Assembly (NCBI RefSeq): GCF_013459645.1
Contig: NZ_CP054861.1
Span: 2,716,001-2,780,000 of the forward strand
Length of the DNA: 64,000 nucleotides
From: Martelella sp. NC20
GTDB lineage: Bacteria > Pseudomonadota > Alphaproteobacteria > Rhizobiales > Rhizobiaceae
Direction: 5' to 3'
A model generated the notes under the pieces. That model was not told the origin of the DNA, searched no databases, and saw only the letters and a program-made list of their open reading frames with translations. The position numbers and the translations under genes were made by a program. Below, one piece after another: positions 33,978 through 42,897 of the stretch (the first letter of the stretch is position 1; every line of letters begins with the position of its first letter).

Positions 33978-34862
33978 ATGCAACGCGTCCGACGCATCTC
34001 TCACGCGACCTTCACCACCAGGGATATGGGATCGCAGACCGAATACTATGAAAACGTGCTGGGACTCACCGTCACGGACAAGGACAAGGATGCGGTCTAT
34101 CTGGCCTCCACCCTCGACCACCACTCCGTGGTGCTCATGGCGGGCGATGAGGCGGCCTGCACCCGGCTTGCCTTTCAGGTTGCCGAAGGCGAACTCGACG
34201 CGTTCAGGAAGCAGGTCGAAGGCGCCGGCATTTCCGTTTCACAGGCGACGGACTCCCAACCGGGCATCGGCACGGTGATTTCCTTCACCGATACCAAGGG
34301 CACGACGATGGAGGTGTTCGAGCAGCCCGAGCCCGCCACCCAGGCCTATAGCGGGCGCGGCATCGAGCCGCTGAAGCTCGGCCATGTCGCCTTCAAGACC
34401 GATGACATCAGGCGCGACGTGAAATTCTTCGCGGAGGTCATGGGCTTTCGCGAAAGCGACTGGATGGGCGATTTCTTCGCCTTCCTGCGCTGCGGTCCCG
34501 ATCATCACACCATCAACCTGATCAATACCGGCGCGATTGCCATGCACCACTGCGCGTTCGAACTGCGTGACTGGAACCATGTTCAGAAGGCCTGCGACTA
34601 TCTGGCCAGCCGCGGCATCCACCTGATCTGGGGGCCGGGTCGCCACGGCATCGGCCACAATGTCTTTACCTATCATTTCAATCCTGACGGCCAGATCATC
34701 GAACTGTTCACCGAACTCGATCAGATCAATGACGAGGAACTCGGCTATTTCGAGCCGCGGCCATGGCACGGCGAAACCCCGCTGAAGCCGAAGACCTGGG
34801 AGCCGGGCCCGGGCTCCGCCAATCTCTGGGGCGTGATGCCGCCGGACTGGTTCATGAAGTGA
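33978..34862 (+). CDS. VOC family extradiol (catechol 2,3-) dioxygenase
   Basis: 294-residue two-domain extradiol dioxygenase. The C-terminal domain carries the expected iron ligands His136 (LGHVAFK), His191 (MHHCAFE) and Glu242 (IELFTEL), and the 'IIELFTELDQINDEEL' end is typical of 2,3-dioxygenases of the HpaD/BphC line. It is distinct from the VOC pair at 26-27.8 kb and is the better candidate for the main ring-cleavage enzyme because it lies in one operon with FAH and HpaH-like genes. GGAGGAGG is followed by ATG 33978 after about 7 bases. Confidence 0.9.
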   Translation: MQRVRRISHATFTTRDMGSQTEYYENVLGLTVTDKDKDAVYLASTLDHHSVVLMAGDEAACTRLAFQVAEGELDAFRKQVEGAGISVSQATDSQPGIGTVISFTDTKGTTMEVFEQPEPATQAYSGRGIEPLKLGHVAFKTDDIRRDVKFFAEVMGFRESDWMGDFFAFLRCGPDHHTINLINTGAIAMHHCAFELRDWNHVQKACDYLASRGIHLIWGPGRHGIGHNVFTYHFNPDGQIIELFTELDQINDEELGYFEPRPWHGETPLKPKTWEPGPGSANLWGVMPPDWFMK

Positions 34863-34869
34863 GGCGGCC

Positions 34870-36024
34870 ATGACCCACGCAATCTACCCGACCCTGTTTT
34901 CGCCGATGACGATCGGCCTGCGCGAGGCGAGAAATCGTATCGCGCAGGCGCCGATGTCGGTATGTTATGCCGACGAAAACGGCATCCCGACGCCGGCCAT
35001 GGCCGAGCATTACGGCCGCCGCGCCAAAGGGGGCGCGGGCATGGTCATCACCGAGAACCTTGCGATCTCCGTCGCCGGCCGGCAGATGCCGCTGCAGCCG
35101 ATGCTGAAGGACGACGATAGTCTCGATGCCTTCGCCAACGTCGCCGGCGAGATCAAGCGCCATGGCGCGCTCGCCGTCGCCCAGATCGTCCATGCCGGGC
35201 GTTATGCCGGCCCGTGGTCGGAATACGAGAAGGCGCGGCGGCTCGCTCCGTCACCCGTCCCATTCGAGCTTCTGCCGGGCAAGACGGTGACGCCGGCGGA
35301 AATTACCGAAGATGAAATCGAGCAGGCGCTTTCCGATTTCGCTAACACGGCAAGGCTTGCCGAAAAGGCTGGCTTCGACGGCGTCGAACTCCACGGCGCG
35401 CAGGGCTTTCTCGTCTCCAGTTTCTTCTCGCCCGTGATGAACCGGCGCAAGGATGGCTGGGGCGGATCGTTCGAAAACCGCACCCGGTTCGCGCTCGAAG
35501 CCGTGCGTCGCATCCGCGCCGACGTGGGCCGCGATTTCATCGTCGGCATCCAGCTGATGAGCGACGAACTGCGCCCTGGCGGGTGGTCGCTGGATGAGGC
35601 GACGTCGCTCATTCCGCGCCTCGAAGAAGCCGGCATCGATTTCGCCGTGCCGGTGGTTTCCACCTTCGAGACGCTGAAGACGCCGGAAAATGCCGGGCTG
35701 TTCGCCCGTCCGACCTTCCAGCACGAGGAGGTGCGGGCGATCCGCCGATTTGCCACCGTGCCGATCTTCACCAATGGCGGCATCCGCGACCCGCGCGTGG
35801 CCGAGGACATTCTGGCGCGCGGCGACGCGGACGGCGTGGCGCTGGCGCGGCCGCTGTTCTCCGATCCGGACTGGCCGGAAAAGGTGCGGGAAGGGCGCGT
35901 CTGCGAACTCCGGTTCTGCGATTGCACCGAGGCGACCTGTCTTCGCACACAACTGACCGGCTCGCGCTGCGAGAGCTGGCCGAAAGCCGCTGCGGAAGCC
36001 GGCTATTTTGGCTATCAGGCCTGA
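34870..36024 (+). CDS. old yellow enzyme family NADH:flavin oxidoreductase
   Basis: 384-residue FMN-dependent TIM-barrel ene-reductase. Visible features are 'LFSPMTIGLREARNRIAQAPMS' at the start, 'VAQIVHAGRYA' near 103-113, 'GFDGVELHGAQGFLVSSFFSP' near 169-189, 'NRRKDGWGGSFENRTRF' next to it, and 'FTNGGIRDPRVAEDILARGDADGVALARP' split across the C-terminal barrel. The length matches single-domain members without the Fe-S/FAD extension, although the C-terminal tail has a Cys-containing stretch (FCDCTEATCLR) recalling the Fe-S region of the long members. It likely reduces a C=C bond in a pathway intermediate. It starts 7 bases after the VOC stop. Confidence 0.88.
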   Translation: MTHAIYPTLFSPMTIGLREARNRIAQAPMSVCYADENGIPTPAMAEHYGRRAKGGAGMVITENLAISVAGRQMPLQPMLKDDDSLDAFANVAGEIKRHGALAVAQIVHAGRYAGPWSEYEKARRLAPSPVPFELLPGKTVTPAEITEDEIEQALSDFANTARLAEKAGFDGVELHGAQGFLVSSFFSPVMNRRKDGWGGSFENRTRFALEAVRRIRADVGRDFIVGIQLMSDELRPGGWSLDEATSLIPRLEEAGIDFAVPVVSTFETLKTPENAGLFARPTFQHEEVRAIRRFATVPIFTNGGIRDPRVAEDILARGDADGVALARPLFSDPDWPEKVREGRVCELRFCDCTEATCLRTQLTGSRCESWPKAAAEAGYFGYQA

Positions 36025-36033
36025 GGAGCACCC

Positions 36034-36399
36034 ATGCCGACACCACCCGAACTGATGGCGCCGATGCTCAAGAAGAAACTCTATGCCGTGATCTGCACCC
36101 TGAACGAGGGCAGGGACATCGGCCCGGTGCTTGCCGATCATCTCGAATATCTGATCGGGCTCGAGGCCGAGGGCAAGCTGTTTGCCTCCGGTCCGTTCAC
36201 CGGCGATGACGGCAGGCCGAACGGCGACGGGCTGATCCTGCTGCGCGCGGAAAACCGCGCGGAGGCCGAACGCCTTGCCGCCGGAGATCCTTTCGCCAAA
36301 GCGGGGCTCCGATCCTTCGTCGTCCATGACTGGATGCTGATGGAAGGGCATATCGGCATCGGCGTGAATCTTTCGCGCGGTACATTCACCTTTGCATGA
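36034..36399 (+). CDS. YciI family protein
   Basis: 121-residue ferredoxin-like small protein of the YciI/YCII family. 'LYAVICTLNEGRDIGPVLADHLEYL' has the family's His-Asp region and 'GKLFASGPFTGDDG' the second signature. YciI-like proteins are often adjacent to aromatic or muconolactone-type catabolic genes and some act as isomerases or lactone hydrolases; no assay-level function can be assigned here. It sits 9 bases after the OYE gene. Confidence 0.82.
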   Translation: MPTPPELMAPMLKKKLYAVICTLNEGRDIGPVLADHLEYLIGLEAEGKLFASGPFTGDDGRPNGDGLILLRAENRAEAERLAAGDPFAKAGLRSFVVHDWMLMEGHIGIGVNLSRGTFTFA

Positions 36400-36408
36400 G
36401 GAACGCAC

Positions 36409-37191
36409 ATGCTGACAGATGAACAACGCGGCCAGGCCGTTGCATCGCTTCTCGAAAGCCACCGCACCAAAGTGCAGGGCCGGCGGCCTTCGGAGATGTT
36501 TCCCGATATAGAAATCGCCGATTCCTATGCGATTTCATCTGCCGTGGCCGATGCCAGGGTTGCCGAGGGCCGCAGGATCGTCGGCCACAAGATCGGCCTG
36601 ACCTCCAAGGCGATGCAGGCGTCCTCGAAGATCGACGAGCCTGATTATGGCTACCTGTTCGACGATCTGGTGCTGGCCGACGGCGCCAAGGTGCCGTTCG
36701 AGAGCTTCTGCGTGCCGCGGGTGGAGCCGGAACTGACCTTCATCCTGAAGGAACCGCTGAAGGGCCCGGGCGTTGGCCTGATCGACGTGCTGCGCGCCAC
36801 CGAATGGGTGGTGCCGTCGATCGAGATCATCGATGCGCGGGTGACCGAGCCTCGCAGGATTTTCGACACCGTTGCCGACAACGGAGCCGCGGCCGGCATC
36901 GTGCTCGGCGGCCGCCCGGTCCGGGTCGAGGATGTTGACCTCAGATGGGTGGGCGCGATCTTCTACCGCAATTCGGAGATCGAGGAGACCGGTCTCGCCG
37001 CCGGCGTGCTCGGCCATCCGGCAATGGCGATCGCCTGGCTCGCCAACAAGCTCGGCCCCTTCGGCACGCAGCTCGAACCCGGCCATCTGATGCTCTCGGG
37101 TTCGTTCACGCGGCCGGTCTGGGCGAACAAGGGCGACACGCTCCATGCCGATTTCGGACCGCTCGGCTCGGTCGCGGTGCAGTTCACATGA
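36409..37191 (+). CDS. 2-oxo-hept-4-ene-1,7-dioate/4-oxalocrotonate hydratase family protein (HpaH-like)
   Basis: 260-residue FAH-superfamily hydratase. 'IVGHKIGLTSKAMQ' (residues ~56-69), 'DYGYLFDD', 'RVEPELTFIL' and 'PSIEIIDAR' match HpaH/MhpD/DmpE hydratases, which add water to a 2-oxo-4-enoate to give the 4-hydroxy-2-oxo acid split by HpaI-type aldolases. 260 residues is close to the family's usual length. Its TGA overlaps the ATG of the HpaI-like gene. Confidence 0.92.
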   Translation: MLTDEQRGQAVASLLESHRTKVQGRRPSEMFPDIEIADSYAISSAVADARVAEGRRIVGHKIGLTSKAMQASSKIDEPDYGYLFDDLVLADGAKVPFESFCVPRVEPELTFILKEPLKGPGVGLIDVLRATEWVVPSIEIIDARVTEPRRIFDTVADNGAAAGIVLGGRPVRVEDVDLRWVGAIFYRNSEIEETGLAAGVLGHPAMAIAWLANKLGPFGTQLEPGHLMLSGSFTRPVWANKGDTLHADFGPLGSVAVQFT

Positions 37192-37877
37192 TCGCGGTGG
37201 CCGCCCAACCGAACCGGCTGAAGGCCGCTCTTTGGGAAGGACGGCCGCAGCGTGGCCTGTTTTCCGTACCACCTGGCGAAAGCGGTTTTTCCGAAGCCGG
37301 GCTTGATTGCGTGATCTGCGAAGCGGGTGAGATCTTCGCCCGTTCCGGGTTCGCCGCGCTTCAGGCCGATAGTTGCGAGATCGCGGTCTGCGCCGACAGC
37401 CATGCAAGACTGGTTTTGCAGAGCCTTCTGCGAAAGGGCATCCAGAATATCGTGCTGACGGGCATTGCCGGCCCATCGGATGCGCGCGCCGCGATCATGG
37501 CGCTGCACCGGCGCCCCGACCGCCGCCGCTTGTCCGCCGGCGATCGCTGGCGCGGCATGCGGGAGGAGAATGAGACCCATGCCGACGGGGCCGAAATCTG
37601 TGCGCTCGCCCTGGTTGACGGGGCGGTGGATATGGAGAACCTTGTTGCGATCGCGCAGATGCAGGGCCTGAGCGGGCTGATCCTCGATCCGGTTCCCGCA
37701 ATATCGCAAGAGCGGGTCTGCAGGATCGCCCACAAGATCAGAAGCCTTGGAAAAGCGCCCGGAATCGTCATTCCACATGATGCCGAGCCTGAATATTATT
37801 TCGCATGCGGCTTTCTTTTCGTGGCCCGCCGCGAGGGACATTCGCATCGGGGCGTCGCTTCTCTGAGCCGCATATGA
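37188..37877 (+). CDS. HpaI/HpcH aldolase-like protein without the active-site residues
   Basis: 229-residue protein aligning with the HpaI aldolase encoded at 14875-15648 ('NRLKAALWEGRPQRGLFSV' against 'NAFKRRLLSGETVYGLWMM', 'IQNIVL' against 'AQTLVL', 'DMENLVAIAQMQGLSGLI' against 'IEAIDDIAAVEGVDGVFI'). The positions of HpaI His50, Arg75 and Asp179 have other residues, and Glu153 aligns with an Asp, so the metal site and base are missing. The ATG overlaps the hydratase stop by four bases, so it is translated. It may be a regulatory or scaffold paralogue. The reading frame is intact. Confidence 0.75.
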   Translation: MIAVAAQPNRLKAALWEGRPQRGLFSVPPGESGFSEAGLDCVICEAGEIFARSGFAALQADSCEIAVCADSHARLVLQSLLRKGIQNIVLTGIAGPSDARAAIMALHRRPDRRRLSAGDRWRGMREENETHADGAEICALALVDGAVDMENLVAIAQMQGLSGLILDPVPAISQERVCRIAHKIRSLGKAPGIVIPHDAEPEYYFACGFLFVARREGHSHRGVASLSRI

Positions 37878-38097
37878 ACGGCATTGGGTCTTTCTGCTGT
37901 GAATGCTGCGCGGCGTTCGAACGGGCCGCCGAGAGGCGTCCTACCCTCGTCAAGTTTCAGGTCATTGTGGACGAAGACGCCACGGGTTAAGAGTTCCATG
38001 GAAATTCGCTGTCAGCTGGAATCGCCTGACCTTCGCGAAAATGCGTCACAGATGGGTAGAGCGGGTGCGCCGCGTGAACTTGCCGTGGGAGGGGCCG

Positions 38098-38739
38098 ATG
38101 CCGAAGACGATAACCAGGGTCGAAGACCTTCTCGATACGCTTTCAGCACTGCCAACCGGCGCACGCCGGCTCGTTGCGATTGCCGGGGCGCCCGGCAGCG
38201 GCAAATCCACGCTTGCAGAGGATCTCGTCGCCCGCCTCAATCGGCAGAAGCCGGGCTCCGCCGCCGTCATTCCCATGGACGGGTTTCACCTCGATGACGA
38301 CTTGCTGAAGGCGCGCGGGACGCTGTCGCGCAAGGGCGCGCCCTATACGTTCGATGTCGGCGGACTGGCGGTGATGTTCCGTCGCCTCAGCGCCAACGAG
38401 GAAGACGAGGTCATCGTTCCGCTGTTCGACAGGAAGCTCGAAATCTCGCGTGCTGGCGCGCGCGCCGTCTCGCGCTCGCTTCCGTTGCTGGTGGTCGAGG
38501 GCAATTATCTGCTGCTCGACGAGCCGGGCTGGCGCGATCTCCGCGCCATTTTCGACCTGACCATCAGCCTTGACGTTCCGTTTTCCGTTCTGGAGCGCCG
38601 GCTGCTGCAGCGTTGGACGGATATGGGCTTCGAACCTGAGGCGGCGCATGCCCGTGCCCACGAAAACGACCTCCCGAACGCGAAGACCGTCATCGACAAC
38701 AGCCATCCGGCGGATATCGTCTTCCGGCCGGTTGCCTGA
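38098..38739 (+). CDS. nucleoside/nucleotide kinase family protein (uridine kinase-like P-loop)
   Basis: 213-residue soluble kinase-fold protein with the P-loop GAPGSGKST (residues 30-38), a 'IPMDGFHLDDDLL' substrate region and 'LLVVEGNYLLLDEPGWRDL' Walker B-like segment, as in uridine kinase/pantothenate kinase and the FrcK proteins linked to sugar uptake in rhizobia. GGGAGGGG lies 5 bases before ATG 38098. The phosphorylated compound is unknown. The 220 bases before it (37878-38097) hold no recognisable gene. It converges with putA with a 14-base gap. Confidence 0.82.
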   Translation: MPKTITRVEDLLDTLSALPTGARRLVAIAGAPGSGKSTLAEDLVARLNRQKPGSAAVIPMDGFHLDDDLLKARGTLSRKGAPYTFDVGGLAVMFRRLSANEEDEVIVPLFDRKLEISRAGARAVSRSLPLLVVEGNYLLLDEPGWRDLRAIFDLTISLDVPFSVLERRLLQRWTDMGFEPEAAHARAHENDLPNAKTVIDNSHPADIVFRPVA

Positions 38740-38753
38740 CAGGCCGTTTCGCC

Positions 38754-41700
38754 TCAGCTTACGCCGCCGAGAAGCTTGGCGTTGCCGCCTGCCGCCGTGG
38801 TGTCGACGCAGACATGGCGCTCCTTCAGGGCGTGGCCGGCATCCGGCGCGCCGGTCACCAGCGGCAGGATCGGGCCTTCGCGCCCGGCAAGCGCCCGGCG
38901 CAGCGCGCGAGCGGTGTCCTCATCGCCCCACCAGAGCACGGCGGAGATGCCATCCAGGCCGACAAGGCTTTCCGGCGCGATTGACCCGGTCGCGACGGCC
39001 GGACGTCCGCCCTGCGCGCCGACCATCATCGCCTGCTTTTTTGCCGCCTCCTTGCCCGGTCCGAGACAAAGCAGCGGCGCGCGGGGCAGCGCGGTGAGCA
39101 CGTTCGATTCGCCCGTCGGCCCGGGAAGCGTGTTTCTGAAGACGCGACCCGTCTCGGTGGACGCGCGCGAAATCTCGGCTTTGAGCGCCTCGGGGGACAT
39201 ATCGCCATCCCATGCTTTCGCCTCGGCCTCGGGCGCATGGCGGCGGAAGCGGTCGAGATAGCGCGGGCCGCCGGCCTTCGGGCCGGTGCCGGACAGGCCC
39301 TCGCCGCCGAACGGCTGACTGCCGACGATTGCGCCGATCTGGTTGCGGTTGATGTAGATATTGCCGGCCCGGATACGGTCGGCGACATGCTGGACGCGGT
39401 CGTCGATCCGGGTCTGCAGGCCGAAGGTCAGGCCGTAGCCGGAGGCATTGATGGCGTCGATCACCGCATCGATCTCTCCGGCCTCGAAGGTCGCGACGTG
39501 GAGCACGGGGCCGAAAATCTCGCGGGTCATGTCAGCGATGCCGTTGACCTTGATGAGGGTCGGGGCGATGAAATGACCGGTGTCCGGCGTGGTGGTCGTC
39601 TTGAGGATACGTCCCTCATCTTCGGCGACGGCGAGATATTCGGCGATCCCGGCCTTTGCCTCCGCGTCGATGACCGGGCCGACATCGGTAGAAATGTGCC
39701 ATGGCCTTCCGATCTGCAGCGCGTCCATCGCGCCGATTAGCATCCGCAGGAAGTGATCCGCGATGTCCTTCTGGACATAAAGGCATCTGAGCGCCGAGCA
39801 GCGCTGTCCGGCCGACTGGAAGGCCGACTGGACGATCGCCGCGACAGCCTGTTCGGGCAGCGCCGTGCTGTCGACGATCATCGCATTGAGGCCGCCGGTC
39901 TCGGCGATGAACGGCGCGCCGGGCGCGAGGTTTTCGGCCATGGCGCGGTGGATCATCTGCGCCGTTTCGGTGGAGCCGGTGAAGGCGACGCCGCCGATGG
40001 CCGGGTTCTCGGTCAGCACCTTGCCGACATCGCCGGCGCCGGGCAGGAACTGCAAGGCGGTTTCCGGCACGCCGGCCTCATGGAGAAGCTGGCAGGCGCG
40101 CCAGGCGATCAGCGGCGTCTGCTCGGCGGGTTTGGCAAGCACCGCATTGCCGCTTGCGAGCGCCGCGGCGATCTGGCCGGTGAAGATTGCCAGCGGAAAG
40201 TTCCACGGGCTGATGCAGGCGAACACGCCGACCGGCGGCGCGCCTTCGGCCTGCCCGGCGTAATAGCGCAGGAAATCCACCGCCTCGCGCAGTTCCGCGA
40301 CCGCATCGGGAAGCGTCTTGCCGGCCTCGCGCGCCAGAAGCGCGAAGATCTCGCCGAAATTCCGCTCATAGAGATCGGCGGCCTTTTCAAGCACCGCGCG
40401 GCGCGTTGCGGCATCGGCGTTCCAGGGCCTGGCGGCGGCGCAGGCGGCAGCAACCGTTTCCGCCGTCGCCCATGTGACGGTGCCTGCGATATCATGGGTG
40501 CGGGCCGGGTTGGGCACCGGCGCCGTTTCGCCGGCAGGGGCATCTCCGGCGATCAGCGGCGTGGCCTGCCACTGATGGTTTTGGAAGGGCGCGCGCGCCT
40601 CATCGATCAGCGCCAGCGTCGGGCGGTGGGCGAGATCGAAGCCGGCCGAGTTCCTGCGGTCGGGCGCAAACAGGTCGGCGCCTGTCCTGAGCTTGGTCGG
40701 TTTCACCTTGTCGAACGGATCGGCGGCAACGGTTTCCGGCGGCACCTCGTCATCGACAATCTGGTTCACGAACGAGGAATTGGCGCCGTTTTCAAGCAGG
40801 CGACGTACGAGATAGGCCAGCAGATCGCGATGGGCGCCGACGGGCGCATAGATCCGGCAATGGGTGTTGTGGCGTTCCTTCAGGATCGAATGCAGCGCCT
40901 CGCCCATGCCGTGGAGGCGCTGGAACTCCCATGCCTGGTTGTCGCCGGCCATATCCAGGATTGCCGCACAGCTATGGGCGTTGTGGGTGGCGAATTGCGG
41001 ATAGATTCTGTCGGTCATGCCGAGCAGCTTGCGGGCATTGGCGATATAGGAAATGTCGGTGGCCGGCTTGGCGGTGAACACCGGGAAACTGTCGATGCCC
41101 TCGACCTGCGCAAGCTTGATCTCGGTGTCCCAGTATGCGCCCTTGACGAGCCGCACCATGATCCGCCGGTCGAGCCGTGTCGCCAGTGCATAAAGCCAGT
41201 CAATGGTCGGCCCGGCGCGCTTGCCATAGGCCTGCACCACCACGCCGAACCCGTCCCACCCGGCAAGCGAGGGCTCGGACAGCACGGTCTCGATCACATC
41301 CATGGAAAGGCTCAGCCGGTTTGCCTCCTCCGCATCGATATTGAGGCCGATGCCGGCGGAGCGCGCAAGCTGCGCCAGCGTGCGCAGACGCGGCACGACC
41401 TGGTCCATCACCGTGTCGTGCCGGGCCTCTTCATAGCGCGGGTGGAGTGCTGAAAGCTTGACCGATATGCCGGGATTGTTGCGGATATCGTCGGCGGTCG
41501 CGGCTTCCGAGATCGCGCCGATCGCACGGGAATAGGCGAGGTGGTAGCGCTTGGCATCGCCTTCGGTGCGGGCGGCTTCGCCCAGCATGTCGTAGCTGTA
41601 GGTGTAGCCCTTTTCCTCCATGGTCGCGGCGCGTTTGAGAGCCGACGCAATCGTCTCGCCGAGGACGAACTGCGAGCCCATCTCCTTCATCGCGCGGCCG

Positions 41701-42182
41701 ACGGCGGTGCGGATCACCGGTTCGCCGAGGCGCTTGACTGCGCCGCGAAGGGTGCTTACGAGGCCCTTGTTCTCATCCTTCAGAACCCGTCCCGTCAGCA
41801 TCAGCGCCCATGTCGAGGCGTTGACCAGCGGCGAGGTGGAATGCCCCATATGCCGGCCCCAGTCCGACGGCGCGATCTTGTCCTCGATCAGCGCGTCGAT
41901 GGTCTCGGCATCGGGCACCCTGAGGAGCGCTTCGGCAAGACACATCAAGGCGATGCCCTCATCGGTGGAGAGGCCGTATTCCGCCAGAAAAACTTCCATC
42001 ATGCCGGGCTTGGCATGGTTGCGAATCGCGCGAACGAGATCAGCCGCATTTTCCGAGATGCGGGCGCGATCCTCGTCGCTCAGCCGCGCATGTTCCTTCA
42101 ATGTGTCGAGCAACTGCGCTTCGTCTGCATAGGTGCCTGCGTCGATTGCGCCGCGCAGGGTTTCCTCAGTGTTTTCTGTCAT
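38754..42182 (-). CDS. putA: bifunctional proline dehydrogenase / L-glutamate gamma-semialdehyde dehydrogenase
   Basis: 1142-residue bifunctional enzyme that oxidises proline to P5C and on to glutamate. The N-terminal helical and PRODH domain runs to about residue 470 ('RLVKGAYWDTEIKLAQV' and 'YAPVGAHRDLLAYLVRRLLENG'), the P5C dehydrogenase domain from about 560 to 1020 (NAD site 'PWNFPLAIFTG', catalytic Cys in 'SAGQRCSALR', Glu in 'FIAETGGLN'). No ribbon-helix-helix DNA-binding domain precedes it, so it does not repress its own gene; regulation falls to the divergent Lrp-type gene. ATG 42182 is preceded by a GAGGGAA ribosome site. It may act with PutP encoded at 62.1 kb. Confidence 0.96.
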   Translation of the reverse strand: MTENTEETLRGAIDAGTYADEAQLLDTLKEHARLSDEDRARISENAADLVRAIRNHAKPGMMEVFLAEYGLSTDEGIALMCLAEALLRVPDAETIDALIEDKIAPSDWGRHMGHSTSPLVNASTWALMLTGRVLKDENKGLVSTLRGAVKRLGEPVIRTAVGRAMKEMGSQFVLGETIASALKRAATMEEKGYTYSYDMLGEAARTEGDAKRYHLAYSRAIGAISEAATADDIRNNPGISVKLSALHPRYEEARHDTVMDQVVPRLRTLAQLARSAGIGLNIDAEEANRLSLSMDVIETVLSEPSLAGWDGFGVVVQAYGKRAGPTIDWLYALATRLDRRIMVRLVKGAYWDTEIKLAQVEGIDSFPVFTAKPATDISYIANARKLLGMTDRIYPQFATHNAHSCAAILDMAGDNQAWEFQRLHGMGEALHSILKERHNTHCRIYAPVGAHRDLLAYLVRRLLENGANSSFVNQIVDDEVPPETVAADPFDKVKPTKLRTGADLFAPDRRNSAGFDLAHRPTLALIDEARAPFQNHQWQATPLIAGDAPAGETAPVPNPARTHDIAGTVTWATAETVAAACAAARPWNADAATRRAVLEKAADLYERNFGEIFALLAREAGKTLPDAVAELREAVDFLRYYAGQAEGAPPVGVFACISPWNFPLAIFTGQIAAALASGNAVLAKPAEQTPLIAWRACQLLHEAGVPETALQFLPGAGDVGKVLTENPAIGGVAFTGSTETAQMIHRAMAENLAPGAPFIAETGGLNAMIVDSTALPEQAVAAIVQSAFQSAGQRCSALRCLYVQKDIADHFLRMLIGAMDALQIGRPWHISTDVGPVIDAEAKAGIAEYLAVAEDEGRILKTTTTPDTGHFIAPTLIKVNGIADMTREIFGPVLHVATFEAGEIDAVIDAINASGYGLTFGLQTRIDDRVQHVADRIRAGNIYINRNQIGAIVGSQPFGGEGLSGTGPKAGGPRYLDRFRRHAPEAEAKAWDGDMSPEALKAEISRASTETGRVFRNTLPGPTGESNVLTALPRAPLLCLGPGKEAAKKQAMMVGAQGGRPAVATGSIAPESLVGLDGISAVLWWGDEDTARALRRALAGREGPILPLVTGAPDAGHALKERHVCVDTTAAGGNAKLLGGVS

Positions 42183-42287
42183 GACAATTCCCTCTGGATC
42201 GCCATATTATAGTCTGTACTTTGCAGCCGTTTTGCCTGATTGATGAGAGAAATGTGATCATTCTGACTGATTTTGAGGGCTTGTTCA

Positions 42288-42764
42288 GTGAATGAAGGCA
42301 GTGCCGATCTCGACCGATTCGATCGGGCGATCATGAATACGCTGGCCGAAAACGGCCGCATCTCGATTACCGATCTGGCCAAACGCATCGGCCTGTCGAA
42401 ATCGCCGACCCAGGCGCGGGTGCGCCATCTGGAAGAGGCGGGTGTGATCAGGGGCTACCGCGCCATTCTCGATCCCATTCAACTGGGTCTCGATTATGTT
42501 GCCTTTGTCGAGGTGAAGCTGTCGGATACGCGCGAAAAGGCGCTCGCGGAATTCAACAAGGCGGTGGTCGGGCTCGTCGAGGTCGAACAGGTTCACATGA
42601 TCGCCGGCCGTTTCGACTACCTGTTGAAGATCCGCACCGCCTCGATGCGGGCCTACCGCCGGGTGCTTGCCGAGCGGGTTTCGACGCTGCCGCATGTGGC
42701 CTCGACCTCGACCTATATGGCTATGCAGTCGATCAAGGAAAACGGGATCGCGGAGGTCATTTGA
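42288..42764 (+). CDS. putR: Lrp/AsnC family proline-catabolism regulator (PutR-like)
   Basis: 158-residue Lrp-type protein: winged HTH at about residues 5-55 ('FDRAIMNTLAENGRISITDLAKRIGLSKS') and a RAM effector domain from about 65 ('YVAFVEVKLSD' through 'VHMIAGRFDYLLKIRTA'). Diverges from putA over 105 bases and so likely activates it with proline as effector, as in related alphaproteobacteria. The start is GTG 42288 after GAGGG; TTG 42273 is an alternative without a proper ribosome site. Confidence 0.88.
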   Translation: MNEGSADLDRFDRAIMNTLAENGRISITDLAKRIGLSKSPTQARVRHLEEAGVIRGYRAILDPIQLGLDYVAFVEVKLSDTREKALAEFNKAVVGLVEVEQVHMIAGRFDYLLKIRTASMRAYRRVLAERVSTLPHVASTSTYMAMQSIKENGIAEVI

Positions 42765-42897
42765 CGGCTCTAGATTTATTTGTTTTCGTTTGTCTTTTCG
42801 GGAAAACCGGATTCCACTTTTCCCTGACAAACTCTAGATTCTTTGTTTTTACGCGTCGGGTTAACGAAAACCGGCGCCCACTTTTTCGCCTGACGCT
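42765..42897. repeat. RIME-like intergenic palindromic element
   Basis: The 133 bases between the converging putR and LacI genes hold repeated blocks: CTAGATT...TTTTCGGGAAAACCGG-ATTCCACTTTT and again CTAGATT...ACGAAAACCGGCGCCCACTTTT, ending TGACGCTCTAA. The GAAAACCGG-NNCCACTTTT units and the terminal GCTCTA match the mosaic intergenic elements common in Rhizobiales, related in style to 61464-61564. It may also terminate both genes. Confidence 0.5.

Noticed and set aside
39753..41453. 566-codon open frame opposite putA
   Set aside because: Shadow of the putA codons with no motif of its own.
38754..42182. PutA without the ribbon-helix-helix domain
   Set aside because: Normal for alphaproteobacteria, which use a separate Lrp-type regulator; that gene is present next to it.
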